Below are positions 20,298 to 28,514 of a DNA stretch of 28,527 nt, piece by piece. The position numbers and the translations under genes were made by a program. Origin of the DNA: a virus. The stretch is from positions 1 to 28,527 of IMG/VR virus record IMGVR_UViG_3300042868_003329. One strand, 5' to 3'. The notes below the pieces were generated by a model, which worked only from the letters and a program-made list of their open reading frames with translations, was not told the DNA's origin and ran no database searches. Position 1 is the stretch's first letter. Every line of letters starts with the position of its first letter.

Positions 20298-23200
20298 TTG
20301 CGTCCTCCCGAATGTCAGGCAACCCGTCGCCATCCCACCTGTCCATCAATTCGTATGATTTACCAGTGTTCTTTGCGACTTGATACAGCACGTTATACAT
20401 TTCATTCCGCATATTGGCTATGCCATCAGCAGTCTGTGCGCTGTTGCTTGCCATGCCCGTCTGGTTGCCATCAAAGACCAGCCCTGCGCCTGTGGTAGCA
20501 ACTTCCGCATTGCTTGCATTTTGCGCCCCAAGTGTTTCGCTAAGGCTTGCCGACAGCCACGCACGGATACGGGCAACTTCAAGCGCAGATGTGGCAGAAC
20601 CAAGTGTGGCTTCTTCAATCGACCGACTTAGTTCTGGCAGCTTGCCAAGGGCTTCCAGATTGCCATTCCGCGCCTGTGCGGTCAGCGTTGCAAACTGGGC
20701 CTTCAGCAATACCGAAGATGACGATGCGTTGATGCCACGCAGACGATTGATTTCATCGACAACGGTTTTGCTGACATTTGCCAGTGCATCAACGTATTGC
20801 TTCATGGCGTCCGCAGCTTTTTCAGCGGCCTGTGCAGCCAGTTCATCAGACTTCGCTTTGTCTTCCGCAAAGAAAATCTGTTCCTGTAGGCTGCGAAGGC
20901 TTGCATCCATGCTGTCCAACTCGATGCGGCGTTTTGCCGCCAACGCTTCGACAGCAAAGCCCTGTGCTTCCAGCAACTGTATTTCAAGGCTCATGCGCTG
21001 CTTGGCGATTTCAGCGGCAGCAGCGGCAACGCGCTCTTGTTCTTCAGCGGCAGTTTTGATTGCTTCCGCAGCGGCTTCGCTTGCCTTGTTAGCATCTTCA
21101 GCGGCATAGATTTGGCGCTGCAATGAACGAAGGCTCTCGTCCATCATTTCGATTTCCAAATCGCGCTGCGCCAACAACGAACCAAGCGTATTGCCCTGTG
21201 CCGCCATCAGGTTGATTTCCAACTGACGCCGTGACTTGCTTAATTCGTCGGCTTTGCTTTGCGCGTCGGCCAATTCCTGCGCCGCCTTTTGCTGTGCCGC
21301 AGCCAGTGCATCAGCAGCCTTTGAAGCATCTTCCGCTGTGTAAATTTGGCGTTGCAGCGCAGCAAGGCTTTCATCCATGCCAGCAAGTTCAAGAGCGCGT
21401 CGTGCGGCAAGCGCCTCAACAGCCATGCCCTGCGCTTCAAGCAAATCTATTTCAAGTTCACGGCGCTTGGTCGCAATATCCGCAGCAGCTTCCAATTCTT
21501 TAAGCTGCGTTTCAGCAGCATCCCTTGCCGCTTCAGCGGCAGCATCGCTTGCAGCCTTTGCGTCTTGGGCGGCAAATATCTGCTCCTTTAGTCCGCGAAG
21601 CGATGCATCCATACTTTCAAGTTCAAGAGCGCGTTGTGCTGCCAATGCACCAAGTGCGTTGCCTTGTGCATCCATCAATTCAATTTCAAGGCTGCGACGG
21701 TCACGGGCCAGCGATATGGCATCCTCTGCCATCTGCGCGGCTTCTTCAGCGGCTTTTTCTTGCGCTTCAGCCAATGTTTCCGCAGCCTTTGTTGCGTCTT
21801 CAGCGGCGTAAATTTGCTGTTGTAAGGCACGAAGGTTGGCATCCATACCTTCCAGTTCCAACGCACGTTTTGCAGCCAGCGCACCGACGGCATTACCCTG
21901 CGCTTCCATCAGTTGAATTTCCAACTCACGGCGCGGACGGGCGGCATCGAACAACGCTTTTGCTTGCTTGATGGCATATAGTTCTTCAAGTTTGGCGTAA
22001 TCAGCAGCCGACGCACCAGCTTCAGCAAAGATGGTTTTAAGCTTCGCCATCTCAACAGATAGTTCATCAAGGCTGTATTGCAGCGGGTCGCTTTCCTTGA
22101 CCAAATCCTTAAACACTTGGTCAAACTTCAGCGCCTTCTGCACTTGCTCATTCAAGTCGTTACCAGCGCGGATAAGCGTTTGTGCGCCAGCACTGATACC
22201 CGTGACGATACCTTGCTGGATTGCCAGTTGCGTGATGTATGCAACGGCTGCGGCCTCATCCGTGCCGAAGTTTTTAACGCCAGCGCCCTTGGTGCGACCA
22301 GCGCCAGTTGGGTCAACAACAAAATCCTTTTTACGCATACCAAGGCTGACCTTGACGTTACCGCCAAGTGCGCCGCCAAGTTGCTCTGCGATGTTGCCCA
22401 AGCCTTTCAGTAAGCCGTTCGCCATGTTGTTGGCGATGTCTTTAAGCTGTGCGCTGTTGCCCGTTAGGGTGCGTTCCATCGCGCCGCCAGCAATTTGGTT
22501 GAGCGTTACGGAACCAGTTTTGGTCTTTTTAAGAAGCCCACCGACAAGACCGCCAATCAACCCGCCAGCGATAGCGCCCAAAGGCCCAGCCATGCCGCCA
22601 AGGGCTTTGCCAAAGGCATCGCCAGCAATCTTAGTGCCAATGCTTTGCAATGCATCGCCGCCAAACTTCTTACCCAATGCGCCACCAATGCCGCCGCCGA
22701 TAGCACCGCCAGTGCCACCGCCAACCATCTGACCAATCCGCGCATTGGCAAGGATGGTTCCGAGTGAACCGCCAAAGTCCTTAAATATGTCCTGCATATT
22801 TTTCGGCAAATCGTCGAAAATGGCCTTTAGGTCTTTTGTCAAATCTGGCGCAACAATATCTATTTGCTTGCCAAGGTTAGCCAAAAATGAACCAGCGCCG
22901 CCAAAAAGTTCGTCGGTTAGGTCAATCAGGCCAGCAATAGTTTCTTTCAGCTTTTCAGCTTCTTTGCGCTCTTTGGTCAAAACGCTTTCTGCGTTAATGA
23001 TGTCTGTTTGGGCTTTGACGTATTCCTGCCATGCGGCATTCACATCCTTAATTCCATCAGCCGCAGCCTTGGCCTTGAACCCTTCTTCCTCCAACTCCAA
23101 AGCGCGTCGCGCACGGGCTTCACCAGTAAGGCCAACCAATGCCAATTCGTTCTTCAATGGCTTGATGATGTTGTCTTGGAAATTTTTTCCAGCTTGGTTG

Positions 23201-24819
23201 CGTGTCGCTTCTTCCCAAGCAGCGCCAGCATCCATAATCTGTTTAGCAAGTTCTTTGGTAGGTGCGGCAGCAGCGGCAGCAGCAACTTCAATCCTTTTGA
23301 TTTCAATGGCAGTTTTGCCGATGCTGTTGGTTTCTTTGTTAATGTTTTCCAGAAACTGCTTTGCTTGCTTTTCGCGCTGTTCAAACAACTTCTGTTCTTC
23401 AGATTTCTTTTCGGCAGCGGCCTTCTTCTGCTTGCGTTCCTCATCAAGCCGCTGCTTCGCAACCCCGATGCTATTCGCGTTCCACCTGTCCATAAATGCA
23501 CCAGCATCAGAATAGGCATCAGTGTATGCCTTACCGATGGCCTGACCAGCTTGCTTGGCCGCACCAGCATTTTCGTTTGCCATTTGTGCAAATTTCACGG
23601 GGCTTAAAAGTGGTTCGCCAGCAAGGTCATTGATGGCTTCAACAATGTTGTTGACCAAGAAATTCACAGCGCCAATCGCCGCATTTACCGCTTGAACAAA
23701 TAGGTCGCTCAAAACAGCGGGGAAGCTTGACCAAATGATTTTGACCGCTTCAAACGTGCCAGCGAACGCCGCATAGATAACTTTTGCAGATTTCAGCGCA
23801 AACTTGCCAGCTTCATCAAGCCAGCCTTTAATCGTGTCGAAAACAGCGCCAAGGTTTAAGCCCTCTGAAATGGTTATCCAAAGCCCCTTGATGGTGTCCA
23901 TCGTGGTTACTGAAGCGCCACCAGCCTTTTCAATTTGCTCTGCCGTCATGCCCATTGATTTGGCATAGGCTTCAACTTCGCCCGACTTATCGAATTGCTC
24001 CGATATAAGCGCAAAGCCAGCGGTAAGGGTCGCGGCAGCAGCGACAACACCAAGAATGATTGCCGTCACGGGGGCAAACGCCACTGCGGTGGCAGCGCCA
24101 GCGGCAGTTGATGCGGCGGCGGCTTCAGCTTCCGCAACCGAAAGAACCTTCGCCGTAGCAGCAGCTTCAACTTGCGCGGCGGCAAGTCGGCCTTGGGCAG
24201 CAGCGCGGCGGTCAGTAGCAGCCTGTGCAGCAATCGCCGTTGCAGCGCCTTCACGTTGAGCAACAGCCAAAGCAATTTCAGCCTGTGCAGCAATCATCGC
24301 TTCAGCAGCTTGTGCATTCAGTGAGCGGAACCTTTGCGCGGTTGCGGCAGTCGAAGCGGCAGCGGCGTCCAATTCAGCGTTGGATGTCGTTTTAAGAATA
24401 CCAGCCATAGAAAGCAGGGTGACACCAAACTGCTTGGTGGACATACCCGACTGCATCATGATGCCGCTGATTTGGCTCCCCTGTTGCACAAAAGCCACAA
24501 GCGGGTTTTGACCGCTGGCAATCTGAACACCTAAATCTTGAAACTGGAATGCAAGGTTTGTGATGTGGTGGCCAGCAAGTTGACCAGTTTGACCGACGGC
24601 CCTCATCGCATTGGCGGCAGCGGCTTGTGCAGTAGCGCCTTGGGCAATGACGGCGTTCATGCCATTGATGGCAACTGATGTGCGCGAAGCGGCTGCACCG
24701 ACACTGTTGACATTGGTTTCAGCGCCAGCGGCAGCAGCCCCCATATTATTCAAGTTTCGTGATGCTTCCGTAGCGTCACGACTATCAACTGAAATACGAA
24801 GGTTCGCTAAATCTGCCAC
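20284..24819 (-). CDS. tail tape measure protein
   Basis: 1,511 residues from GTG 24819 (AGGAT eight bases before; TTG 24825 also possible). The N-terminus (LRISVDSRDATEASRNLNNM, then QFQDLGVQIASGQNPLVAFV) is typical of the prophage tape measure family. Hydrophobic segments lie near 250-285, a Gly-rich patch near 700-780 (GGGTGGAIGGGIGGALGKKF). Five 77-78-residue coiled-coil repeats fill about residues 960-1345. At about 0.15 nm per residue this predicts a tail of about 225 nm. It is made last among the tail core genes and sets tail length. Confidence 0.95.
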   Translation of the reverse strand: MADLANLRISVDSRDATEASRNLNNMGAAAAGAETNVNSVGAAASRTSVAINGMNAVIAQGATAQAAAANAMRAVGQTGQLAGHHITNLAFQFQDLGVQIASGQNPLVAFVQQGSQISGIMMQSGMSTKQFGVTLLSMAGILKTTSNAELDAAAASTAATAQRFRSLNAQAAEAMIAAQAEIALAVAQREGAATAIAAQAATDRRAAAQGRLAAAQVEAAATAKVLSVAEAEAAAASTAAGAATAVAFAPVTAIILGVVAAAATLTAGFALISEQFDKSGEVEAYAKSMGMTAEQIEKAGGASVTTMDTIKGLWITISEGLNLGAVFDTIKGWLDEAGKFALKSAKVIYAAFAGTFEAVKIIWSSFPAVLSDLFVQAVNAAIGAVNFLVNNIVEAINDLAGEPLLSPVKFAQMANENAGAAKQAGQAIGKAYTDAYSDAGAFMDRWNANSIGVAKQRLDEERKQKKAAAEKKSEEQKLFEQREKQAKQFLENINKETNSIGKTAIEIKRIEVAAAAAAAPTKELAKQIMDAGAAWEEATRNQAGKNFQDNIIKPLKNELALVGLTGEARARRALELEEEGFKAKAAADGIKDVNAAWQEYVKAQTDIINAESVLTKERKEAEKLKETIAGLIDLTDELFGGAGSFLANLGKQIDIVAPDLTKDLKAIFDDLPKNMQDIFKDFGGSLGTILANARIGQMVGGGTGGAIGGGIGGALGKKFGGDALQSIGTKIAGDAFGKALGGMAGPLGAIAGGLIGGLVGGLLKKTKTGSVTLNQIAGGAMERTLTGNSAQLKDIANNMANGLLKGLGNIAEQLGGALGGNVKVSLGMRKKDFVVDPTGAGRTKGAGVKNFGTDEAAAVAYITQLAIQQGIVTGISAGAQTLIRAGNDLNEQVQKALKFDQVFKDLVKESDPLQYSLDELSVEMAKLKTIFAEAGASAADYAKLEELYAIKQAKALFDAARPRRELEIQLMEAQGNAVGALAAKRALELEGMDANLRALQQQIYAAEDATKAAETLAEAQEKAAEEAAQMAEDAISLARDRRSLEIELMDAQGNALGALAAQRALELESMDASLRGLKEQIFAAQDAKAASDAAAEAARDAAETQLKELEAAADIATKRRELEIDLLEAQGMAVEALAARRALELAGMDESLAALQRQIYTAEDASKAADALAAAQQKAAQELADAQSKADELSKSRRQLEINLMAAQGNTLGSLLAQRDLEIEMMDESLRSLQRQIYAAEDANKASEAAAEAIKTAAEEQERVAAAAAEIAKQRMSLEIQLLEAQGFAVEALAAKRRIELDSMDASLRSLQEQIFFAEDKAKSDELAAQAAEKAADAMKQYVDALANVSKTVVDEINRLRGINASSSSVLLKAQFATLTAQARNGNLEALGKLPELSRSIEEATLGSATSALEVARIRAWLSASLSETLGAQNASNAEVATTGAGLVFDGNQTGMASNSAQTADGIANMRNEMYNVLYQVAKNTGKSYELMDRWDGDGLPDIREDASDYY
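20780..21945. repeat. five 231-234 bp tandem repeats in the tape measure gene
   Basis: Units begin near 21942, 21708, 21474, 21240 and 21009 on the minus strand; the matching words lie 234, 234, 231 and 234 bases apart. Each encodes (K/R)RxLEIxLxxAQG, then ALELxxMD and LRxLQxQI(Y/F)xAED. Units have diverged in DNA but keep the protein pattern. Confidence 0.85.
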
Positions 24820-24835
24820 GCGCAATATCCTATCA

Positions 24836-24865
24836 GGCCCACAGCGTTATCGCTTAATATGGGCC
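24836..24865 (-). other. inverted repeat before the tape measure gene
   Basis: Outer arms GGCCCA/TGGGCC and inner arms AGCG/CGCT with loop TTAT, in the 63-base gap between the chaperone gene and the tape measure start. No T run follows; an mRNA leader structure is likelier than a terminator. Confidence 0.5.
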
Positions 24866-24882
24866 ATAGCACAAGATTATCG

Positions 24883-25338
24883 TCATGTCTTGGTGTTGAT
24901 GCGATTTGCCCAATCAGACATTGCTTTGGATATTTTTTCGCGGCGTTCAGTGGTCATGATTTCTGGGTCAAGCCAAGGTGGTGGCGTGTTTGGTTCGACA
25001 GCCTCCGAAAGCATCGCTGCGTATTCGCGTGATAACTGCCTTACTGTTTTGGCTTCCCAAGGTGTCAGCGTCACGCATTGGTTCGCCATCCATGCGGCCA
25101 AATCAACGTCATCTATCGCAACATTGCCACCCATGCCAATGGGCTTGGCGGGGCCAACCTCAAACAGTATTTCGACAAGGTAGGCTCCACCAAGCAGGGG
25201 GGGCATGGCATCTGACTTGGTTTCCCGCCGAGGGCGTTTTGCCTTCGACGGGATTGTATTAAGCCAAGCAGCTTGTTTTACGAATAGGGTGAGTTGCTCA
25301 ATCGTTTGAGCGAAAGAAGTTTGCGCGGTCTGCGACAA
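24883..25338 (-). CDS. tail assembly chaperone, downstream frame
   Basis: The frame from TTG 25338 gives 151 residues (SQTAQTSFAQTIEQLTLFVK; later DVDLAAWMANQCVTLTPWEA). It lies between a gpG-like protein and the tape measure, the place of the gpT-like frame of tail assembly chaperones, and it has no ATG near its start and only a poor ribosome site. It overlaps the upstream gene by 41 bases in a frame reached by a +1 (or -2) shift, so it may be made as a C-terminal fusion. Confidence 0.68.
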   Translation of the reverse strand: MSQTAQTSFAQTIEQLTLFVKQAAWLNTIPSKAKRPRRETKSDAMPPLLGGAYLVEILFEVGPAKPIGMGGNVAIDDVDLAAWMANQCVTLTPWEAKTVRQLSREYAAMLSEAVEPNTPPPWLDPEIMTTERREKISKAMSDWANRINTKT

Positions 25339-25702
25339 ACTCCGATACCTGTTCCTTAATCCACGACCATTCGTTGTAAACTTTGCGGACGTTTTCAGGT
25401 GTGCAATCCAGCTTCACATCATCAAGCTTAAAGCCAGACCATGATACTGTCAGCTTCACAAGGTCATCAATGCTATCTTCAGCCAGCTTTTCAGCGTCTA
25501 AATCGACAGCACGTTTGCCCTTAGAAATGCGGTTCAATGCCGCTTGCTGCTTTGAAAGTTGGATTTTGCGGTAAACTTTGCTGTCCTGTCCAAGCAGGGT
25601 GATTGTCATACCCTCAATGGCTTCTTCGCTTTCGGGGTGCAAGATTTGCAAAACAGCACCATCGTCAGCTTTAACAGGCTTCAATGAATTTAGGTCAAAC
25701 AT
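25298..25702 (-). CDS. tail assembly chaperone (gpG-like)
   Basis: 134 residues from ATG 25702 (MFDLNSLKPVKADDGAVLQI); frames to 25714 and 25765 are open, the latter inside a hairpin region. The middle (GMTITLLGQDSKVYRKIQLS) and the helical LDAEKLAEDSIDDLVKLTVS, ending in VRKVYNEWSWIKEQVSEFV, fit chaperones that coat the tape measure. Placement directly after the tail tube gene agrees. Stop TGA at 25300-25298. Confidence 0.75.
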   Translation of the reverse strand: MFDLNSLKPVKADDGAVLQILHPESEEAIEGMTITLLGQDSKVYRKIQLSKQQAALNRISKGKRAVDLDAEKLAEDSIDDLVKLTVSWSGFKLDDVKLDCTPENVRKVYNEWSWIKEQVSEFVADRANFFRSND

Positions 25703-25740
25703 ATTTATATCCATCCGAATGCACCGATGTTGAAAGTCTC

Positions 25741-25772
25741 CCCCGCCGTGGTCGGATGCAGCCACGACGGGG
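25741..25772 (-). other. strong hairpin after the tail tube gene
   Basis: 11-bp arms with a 10-base loop. On the minus transcript the single non-Watson-Crick pair is G-U; on the plus strand it would be a C-A mismatch, so the structure suits the leftward mRNA. No T run follows. It could set the tube/chaperone ratio by partial stop or by protecting the tube mRNA. Confidence 0.65.
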
Positions 25773-25788
25773 AAGTTTATAAGCTACC

Positions 25789-26247
25789 TTATGCAGCAAC
25801 CTTAACGACCGAATTGTCGATTTCAAGCGTGACTTCTGCCATCGTGATGGCGTCAGCGTTACCGACATTGGTTTTGTAGGACATGACTTGGCCTGTGAAA
25901 TACTGGATTTCGCCATTGACCAAAGCAACCTTGACCGAAACAGAAGCGTCAACGCCAGCAGCGGCTTCGCCCTTGTCTTGGATGATGGCTTGACCAGCAT
26001 CGTCAGCCGACAATGCCATTGTGAGAGTGACCGAACCATAGTTCAGCGAACCACGACGCTTTGCAACGATACCAGTTTTCAGTGGCGTGTGGGTTGCAAG
26101 TGCAGCTTCAGCACCGAAAGCTGGCAAGTCAGCCAGTTCACCGCAAGCGGCCCAAGTCAGGGCAGCGAAGCCAGTGGCGTCATAAGTGGCAGGGGCAGTA
26201 GCGGACACTGAAACGATAGTGCCAACCGAGGAAACAACGTCAGACAT
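25789..26247 (-). CDS. major tail tube protein
   Basis: 152 residues; forms the tail tube by stacking of rings. Begins MSDVVSSVGTIVSVSATAPA, with TYDATGFAALTWAACGELAD and the beta-strand YGSVTLTMALSADDAGQAII, then GEIQYFTGQVMSYKTNVGNA and a final EVTLEID. These are typical of siphophage tube proteins. GGAGATTAAATT before ATG is a good ribosome site, and the hairpin after the gene fits a highly made product. Confidence 0.85.
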   Translation of the reverse strand: MSDVVSSVGTIVSVSATAPATYDATGFAALTWAACGELADLPAFGAEAALATHTPLKTGIVAKRRGSLNYGSVTLTMALSADDAGQAIIQDKGEAAAGVDASVSVKVALVNGEIQYFTGQVMSYKTNVGNADAITMAEVTLEIDNSVVKVAA

Positions 26248-26304
26248 AATTTAATCTCCATGCATGGGATTGAACATTTAACACAAAAAAGCAGCCAAGT
26301 CACC

Positions 26305-26721
26305 TTAACGCATTTTGCGTTCTGCGCGGTTGATTGCCAGCCGCACCATACCACGGGGAGCCTGTTTAGAGAAGCCTTGAATAGTTTTCGGCCCTTCCCC
26401 GTATAATCCAAACTCCAGTGATGAAATATAGGGAAGGTTATTTGTTATCCAAAATACATTCCCAGCAGCTTTTGCAATGTCAGGCATTGCACGGCCAATA
26501 GCTAAACTTTGTGCAGCCGCGCCTCCGCCCTCAAATTCTATAGTTTGAATTGATGGCGTGCCAACAGATGTAAACCAGTTGAACCTTGCCCTTCCAGTAT
26601 CGACAGGCGTGTTCAAAATGATGTCCGACAAAAGTTCTTGGCATACATTTTTGATGGCAGCGTCAGCATTTTCTTTAGCCCGTTCCGCAAACTTCTTTAC
26701 GTCCAAACTGAAGGTGGTCAT
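26305..26721 (-). CDS. HK97 gp10-like neck/tail completion protein
   Basis: 138 residues. The N-terminus (SLDVKKFAERAKENADAAIK) and LLSDIILNTPVDTGRARFNW (residues 30-49) carry the typical PVDTGR-x-R-x-NW pattern of the HK97-gp10 family; NLPYISSLEFGLYGEGPKT near the C-terminus also fits. It connects head and tail. The start overlaps the tail terminator gene by ATGA. Confidence 0.9.
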   Translation of the reverse strand: MTTFSLDVKKFAERAKENADAAIKNVCQELLSDIILNTPVDTGRARFNWFTSVGTPSIQTIEFEGGGAAAQSLAIGRAMPDIAKAAGNVFWITNNLPYISSLEFGLYGEGPKTIQGFSKQAPRGMVRLAINRAERKMR

Positions 26722-27113
26722 GTGAACGCTCTGTAGGTCACGCTCACAGGGATGACGAAGCGGTCGCCAGACATAAAGGCTGGGTTCTGCGTTGTGCGCT
26801 GTATCGTCACTGTAACGCCATCATAAACAAGCCTGTCGCCACGCTGGAAGGCAGCGGCAACATCGTCGGCAGTTGCACGGGCTGGGCCTTTGTTGGCATC
26901 CGCAGGGGCATATACAAGCACTTGGTAAACGCCGCCAAATTCATCCGATGCCGCGCTTGCAAAGCCGACAGGGATGGTGTCACCGCTCAACAGGGTTTCG
27001 CTCAAATAAATGTCGCCAGCAGGGGGAATGAATTTTGCATTTTCCCAATGGGTCGGCAATCCAAGCGTATTAAGCTGCGTAGCAAGTGCCGCGCTTATCT
27101 TGCTGTTAATCAT
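26718..27113 (-). CDS. tail terminator protein (DUF4128-like)
   Basis: 131 residues. LGLPTHWENAKFIPPAGDIY and LSGDTIPVGFASAASDEFGG followed by YQVLVYAPADANKGPARA match DUF4128, the family of gpU-like tail terminators. These rings cap the tail tube. Overlaps neighbours by 4 and 8 bases. Position between the adaptor and gp10-like genes agrees. Confidence 0.85.
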   Translation of the reverse strand: MINSKISAALATQLNTLGLPTHWENAKFIPPAGDIYLSETLLSGDTIPVGFASAASDEFGGVYQVLVYAPADANKGPARATADDVAAAFQRGDRLVYDGVTVTIQRTTQNPAFMSGDRFVIPVSVTYRAFT

Positions 27114-27294
27114 CTAAAGGCTCCACGATTTGCATATCAACGGCGACCTTCTTACCATCATCCAGCTTAATTATGTAGGCGATAACGTGATTGTGCGTAT
27201 CGTGAAGGACGCTATCCAAAATGCCAGAGTTCCATTGCGATGGAAAGAAAACCCTCTGGCCTATCGGTATCATCAGTTTGACCTTAACTGGCAT
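27106..27294 (-). CDS. small hypothetical connector-region protein
   Basis: 62 residues, all-beta (KLMIPIGQRVFFPSQWNSGI; YIIKLDDGKKVAVDMQIVEP), probably a small SH3-like barrel. Overlaps the head-closure gene by 22 bases and the terminator gene by 8. No family recognised. Confidence 0.6.
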   Translation of the reverse strand: MPVKVKLMIPIGQRVFFPSQWNSGILDSVLHDTHNHVIAYIIKLDDGKKVAVDMQIVEPLDD

Positions 27295-27626
27295 ATATAA
27301 ATCACATCCTCACCTGTCAGTCGGATAGGTTGCACATCCATGATGCGGTATGTCGTGCCGTCAATTGTCGATAAACAGCCCACAGCAGGGCGTGTGGCGA
27401 TAAGTTCAAGGATAAGGCGCACATCACCCGCCTGTATCACTGTGCCGTCAATATCGCGCTTGTGGTAAGCAGCGGGATAGCCCTTGCCCGTTATGGTCGT
27501 GCTGCTGTCCGTGCCAATCACTGCGCCAGTAATCGGGTCGGTCGCGCCATACACGGGAAAGATGATGGAAACCGCTTCGCCATATTTAGCAAGCAGCCGT
27601 GATGCTGTTTGCGCTTGGCTGCTCAT
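27273..27626 (-). CDS. head closure / head-tail adaptor protein
   Basis: 117 residues. Shows ASRLLAKYGEAVSIIFPVYG and the GYPAAYHKRDIDGTVIQAGD segment followed by STIDGTTYRIMDVQPIRLTG, as in head-closure (gp16/FII-like) proteins of siphophages. Coupled to the upstream gene by a 4-base overlap. Confidence 0.75.
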   Translation of the reverse strand: MSSQAQTASRLLAKYGEAVSIIFPVYGATDPITGAVIGTDSSTTITGKGYPAAYHKRDIDGTVIQAGDVRLILELIATRPAVGCLSTIDGTTYRIMDVQPIRLTGEDVIYICQLRSN

Positions 27627-28135
27627 GTGCGGATGACCCGTGCAACACCGAACCCGCTTTCGGATGCGGATAACAAGAAGGGTGTAATCATCCGATTAAC
27701 GAATGGGTAACGCTGCGTTGGGTCGGAATAATCTTGGTATTCAACCTCGATTACGTCAATCTTTTCGCGCTTCACCTTCTGGCCTTGGTCGGCAATCAGC
27801 GTATCGCCAACAGATGCGCGTATCGCCATTTCGACGCAAGCGTTCACCACCTGTGGCGGGACAACACCGCTGGGATAGTTAAAGCCATCGACAACGACGT
27901 TATAGCGCGGCCATGACAATGACTGCGTTTCGCTAACCCGATTGCCCTTCCAAGCATCGCGGTAGGTGGCTTCCAGATAGTCTGTTGCCTTAACCAGCGA
28001 TTGCTCTTTGATTGTTTGCGACAGGCTTGCCCAACCCGTTATGCCACGGTCAGCAACATAGCCATCCGCAGCCGAAACGCTGGCATAGCTGTTAGCATTA
28101 GAAAGCCCTGCACCTGTTTCGACCACGAATGCCAT
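27623..28135 (-). CDS. head-tail connector, DnaT-like family
   Basis: 170 residues. MAFVVETGAGLSNANSYASV, then YLEATYRDAWKGNRVSETQS with LSWPR, and VPPQVVNACVEMAIRA are the pattern of a protein family usually annotated as DnaT-like ssDNA-binding in phages. In this location it is the gp6-like adaptor that attaches to the portal. The DNA-binding label probably reflects a distant match rather than role. Confidence 0.8.
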   Translation of the reverse strand: MAFVVETGAGLSNANSYASVSAADGYVADRGITGWASLSQTIKEQSLVKATDYLEATYRDAWKGNRVSETQSLSWPRYNVVVDGFNYPSGVVPPQVVNACVEMAIRASVGDTLIADQGQKVKREKIDVIEVEYQDYSDPTQRYPFVNRMITPFLLSASESGFGVARVIRT

Positions 28136-28138
28136 TTG

Positions 28139-28453
28139 TTACTCCTTGCGGCTTTTGCCAGTTTTAGCTGCTGGTTCTGCTTCTTCAGCAACAGCGGCTT
28201 CTTCAACCACAGGTGCTTCTTCAACAGGCTCATCAACGGCTGGTGTTTCTTCTGCTGGCGCTTCTACCACTTCCACTACCTCTGGGGCAATGACAGCTTC
28301 AGCTTCAACAGCGATTTCTTCTACATCCAGTTTTTCGTGCAAAGGTGTGCCAGCGGGGGCAAAAATAGCATCAATGATTTTGTAACCCTGCGCTTGCAGT
28401 TTAGCCTTACGCGCTGGGTTCATTGGATGCGGTTCGTAAATGATTTTAGCCAT
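28139..28453 (-). CDS. capsid-region protein with acidic Ala/Glu tail
   Basis: 104 residues from ATG 28453 (GGAGGATTTT before). A short structured part (MAKIIYEPHPMNPARKAKLQ, then GYKIIDAIFAPAG) is followed by an Ala/Glu/Val-rich acidic tail and a basic end (AAKTGKSRKE). Such short proteins occur after capsid genes; decoration or assembly role possible. The frame upstream to 28489 lacks support. Confidence 0.65.
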   Translation of the reverse strand: MAKIIYEPHPMNPARKAKLQAQGYKIIDAIFAPAGTPLHEKLDVEEIAVEAEAVIAPEVVEVVEAPAEETPAVDEPVEEAPVVEEAAVAEEAEPAAKTGKSRKE

Positions 28454-28463
28454 AAAATCCTCC

Positions 28464-28501
28464 AAAAAGGTTGGGGGCCGCCCTTCCAACCGACGGCCCC
28501 C
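28464..28501 (-). terminator. terminator-like hairpin after the probable capsid gene
   Basis: On the minus transcript, GGGGGCCG and CGGCCCCC (8-bp arms, 28501-28494 and 28480-28473) are followed by AACC and five T. It likely lets through part of the transcripts to lower the connector genes relative to the capsid gene. Confidence 0.7.
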
Positions 28502-28514
28502 GCTCTGTGCTTAA

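Noticed and set aside
20414-22732. several plus-strand ORFs of 140-233 residues across the tape measure gene
   Set aside because: They repeat with the same period as the tape measure repeats and lack ribosome sites, so they are shadows.
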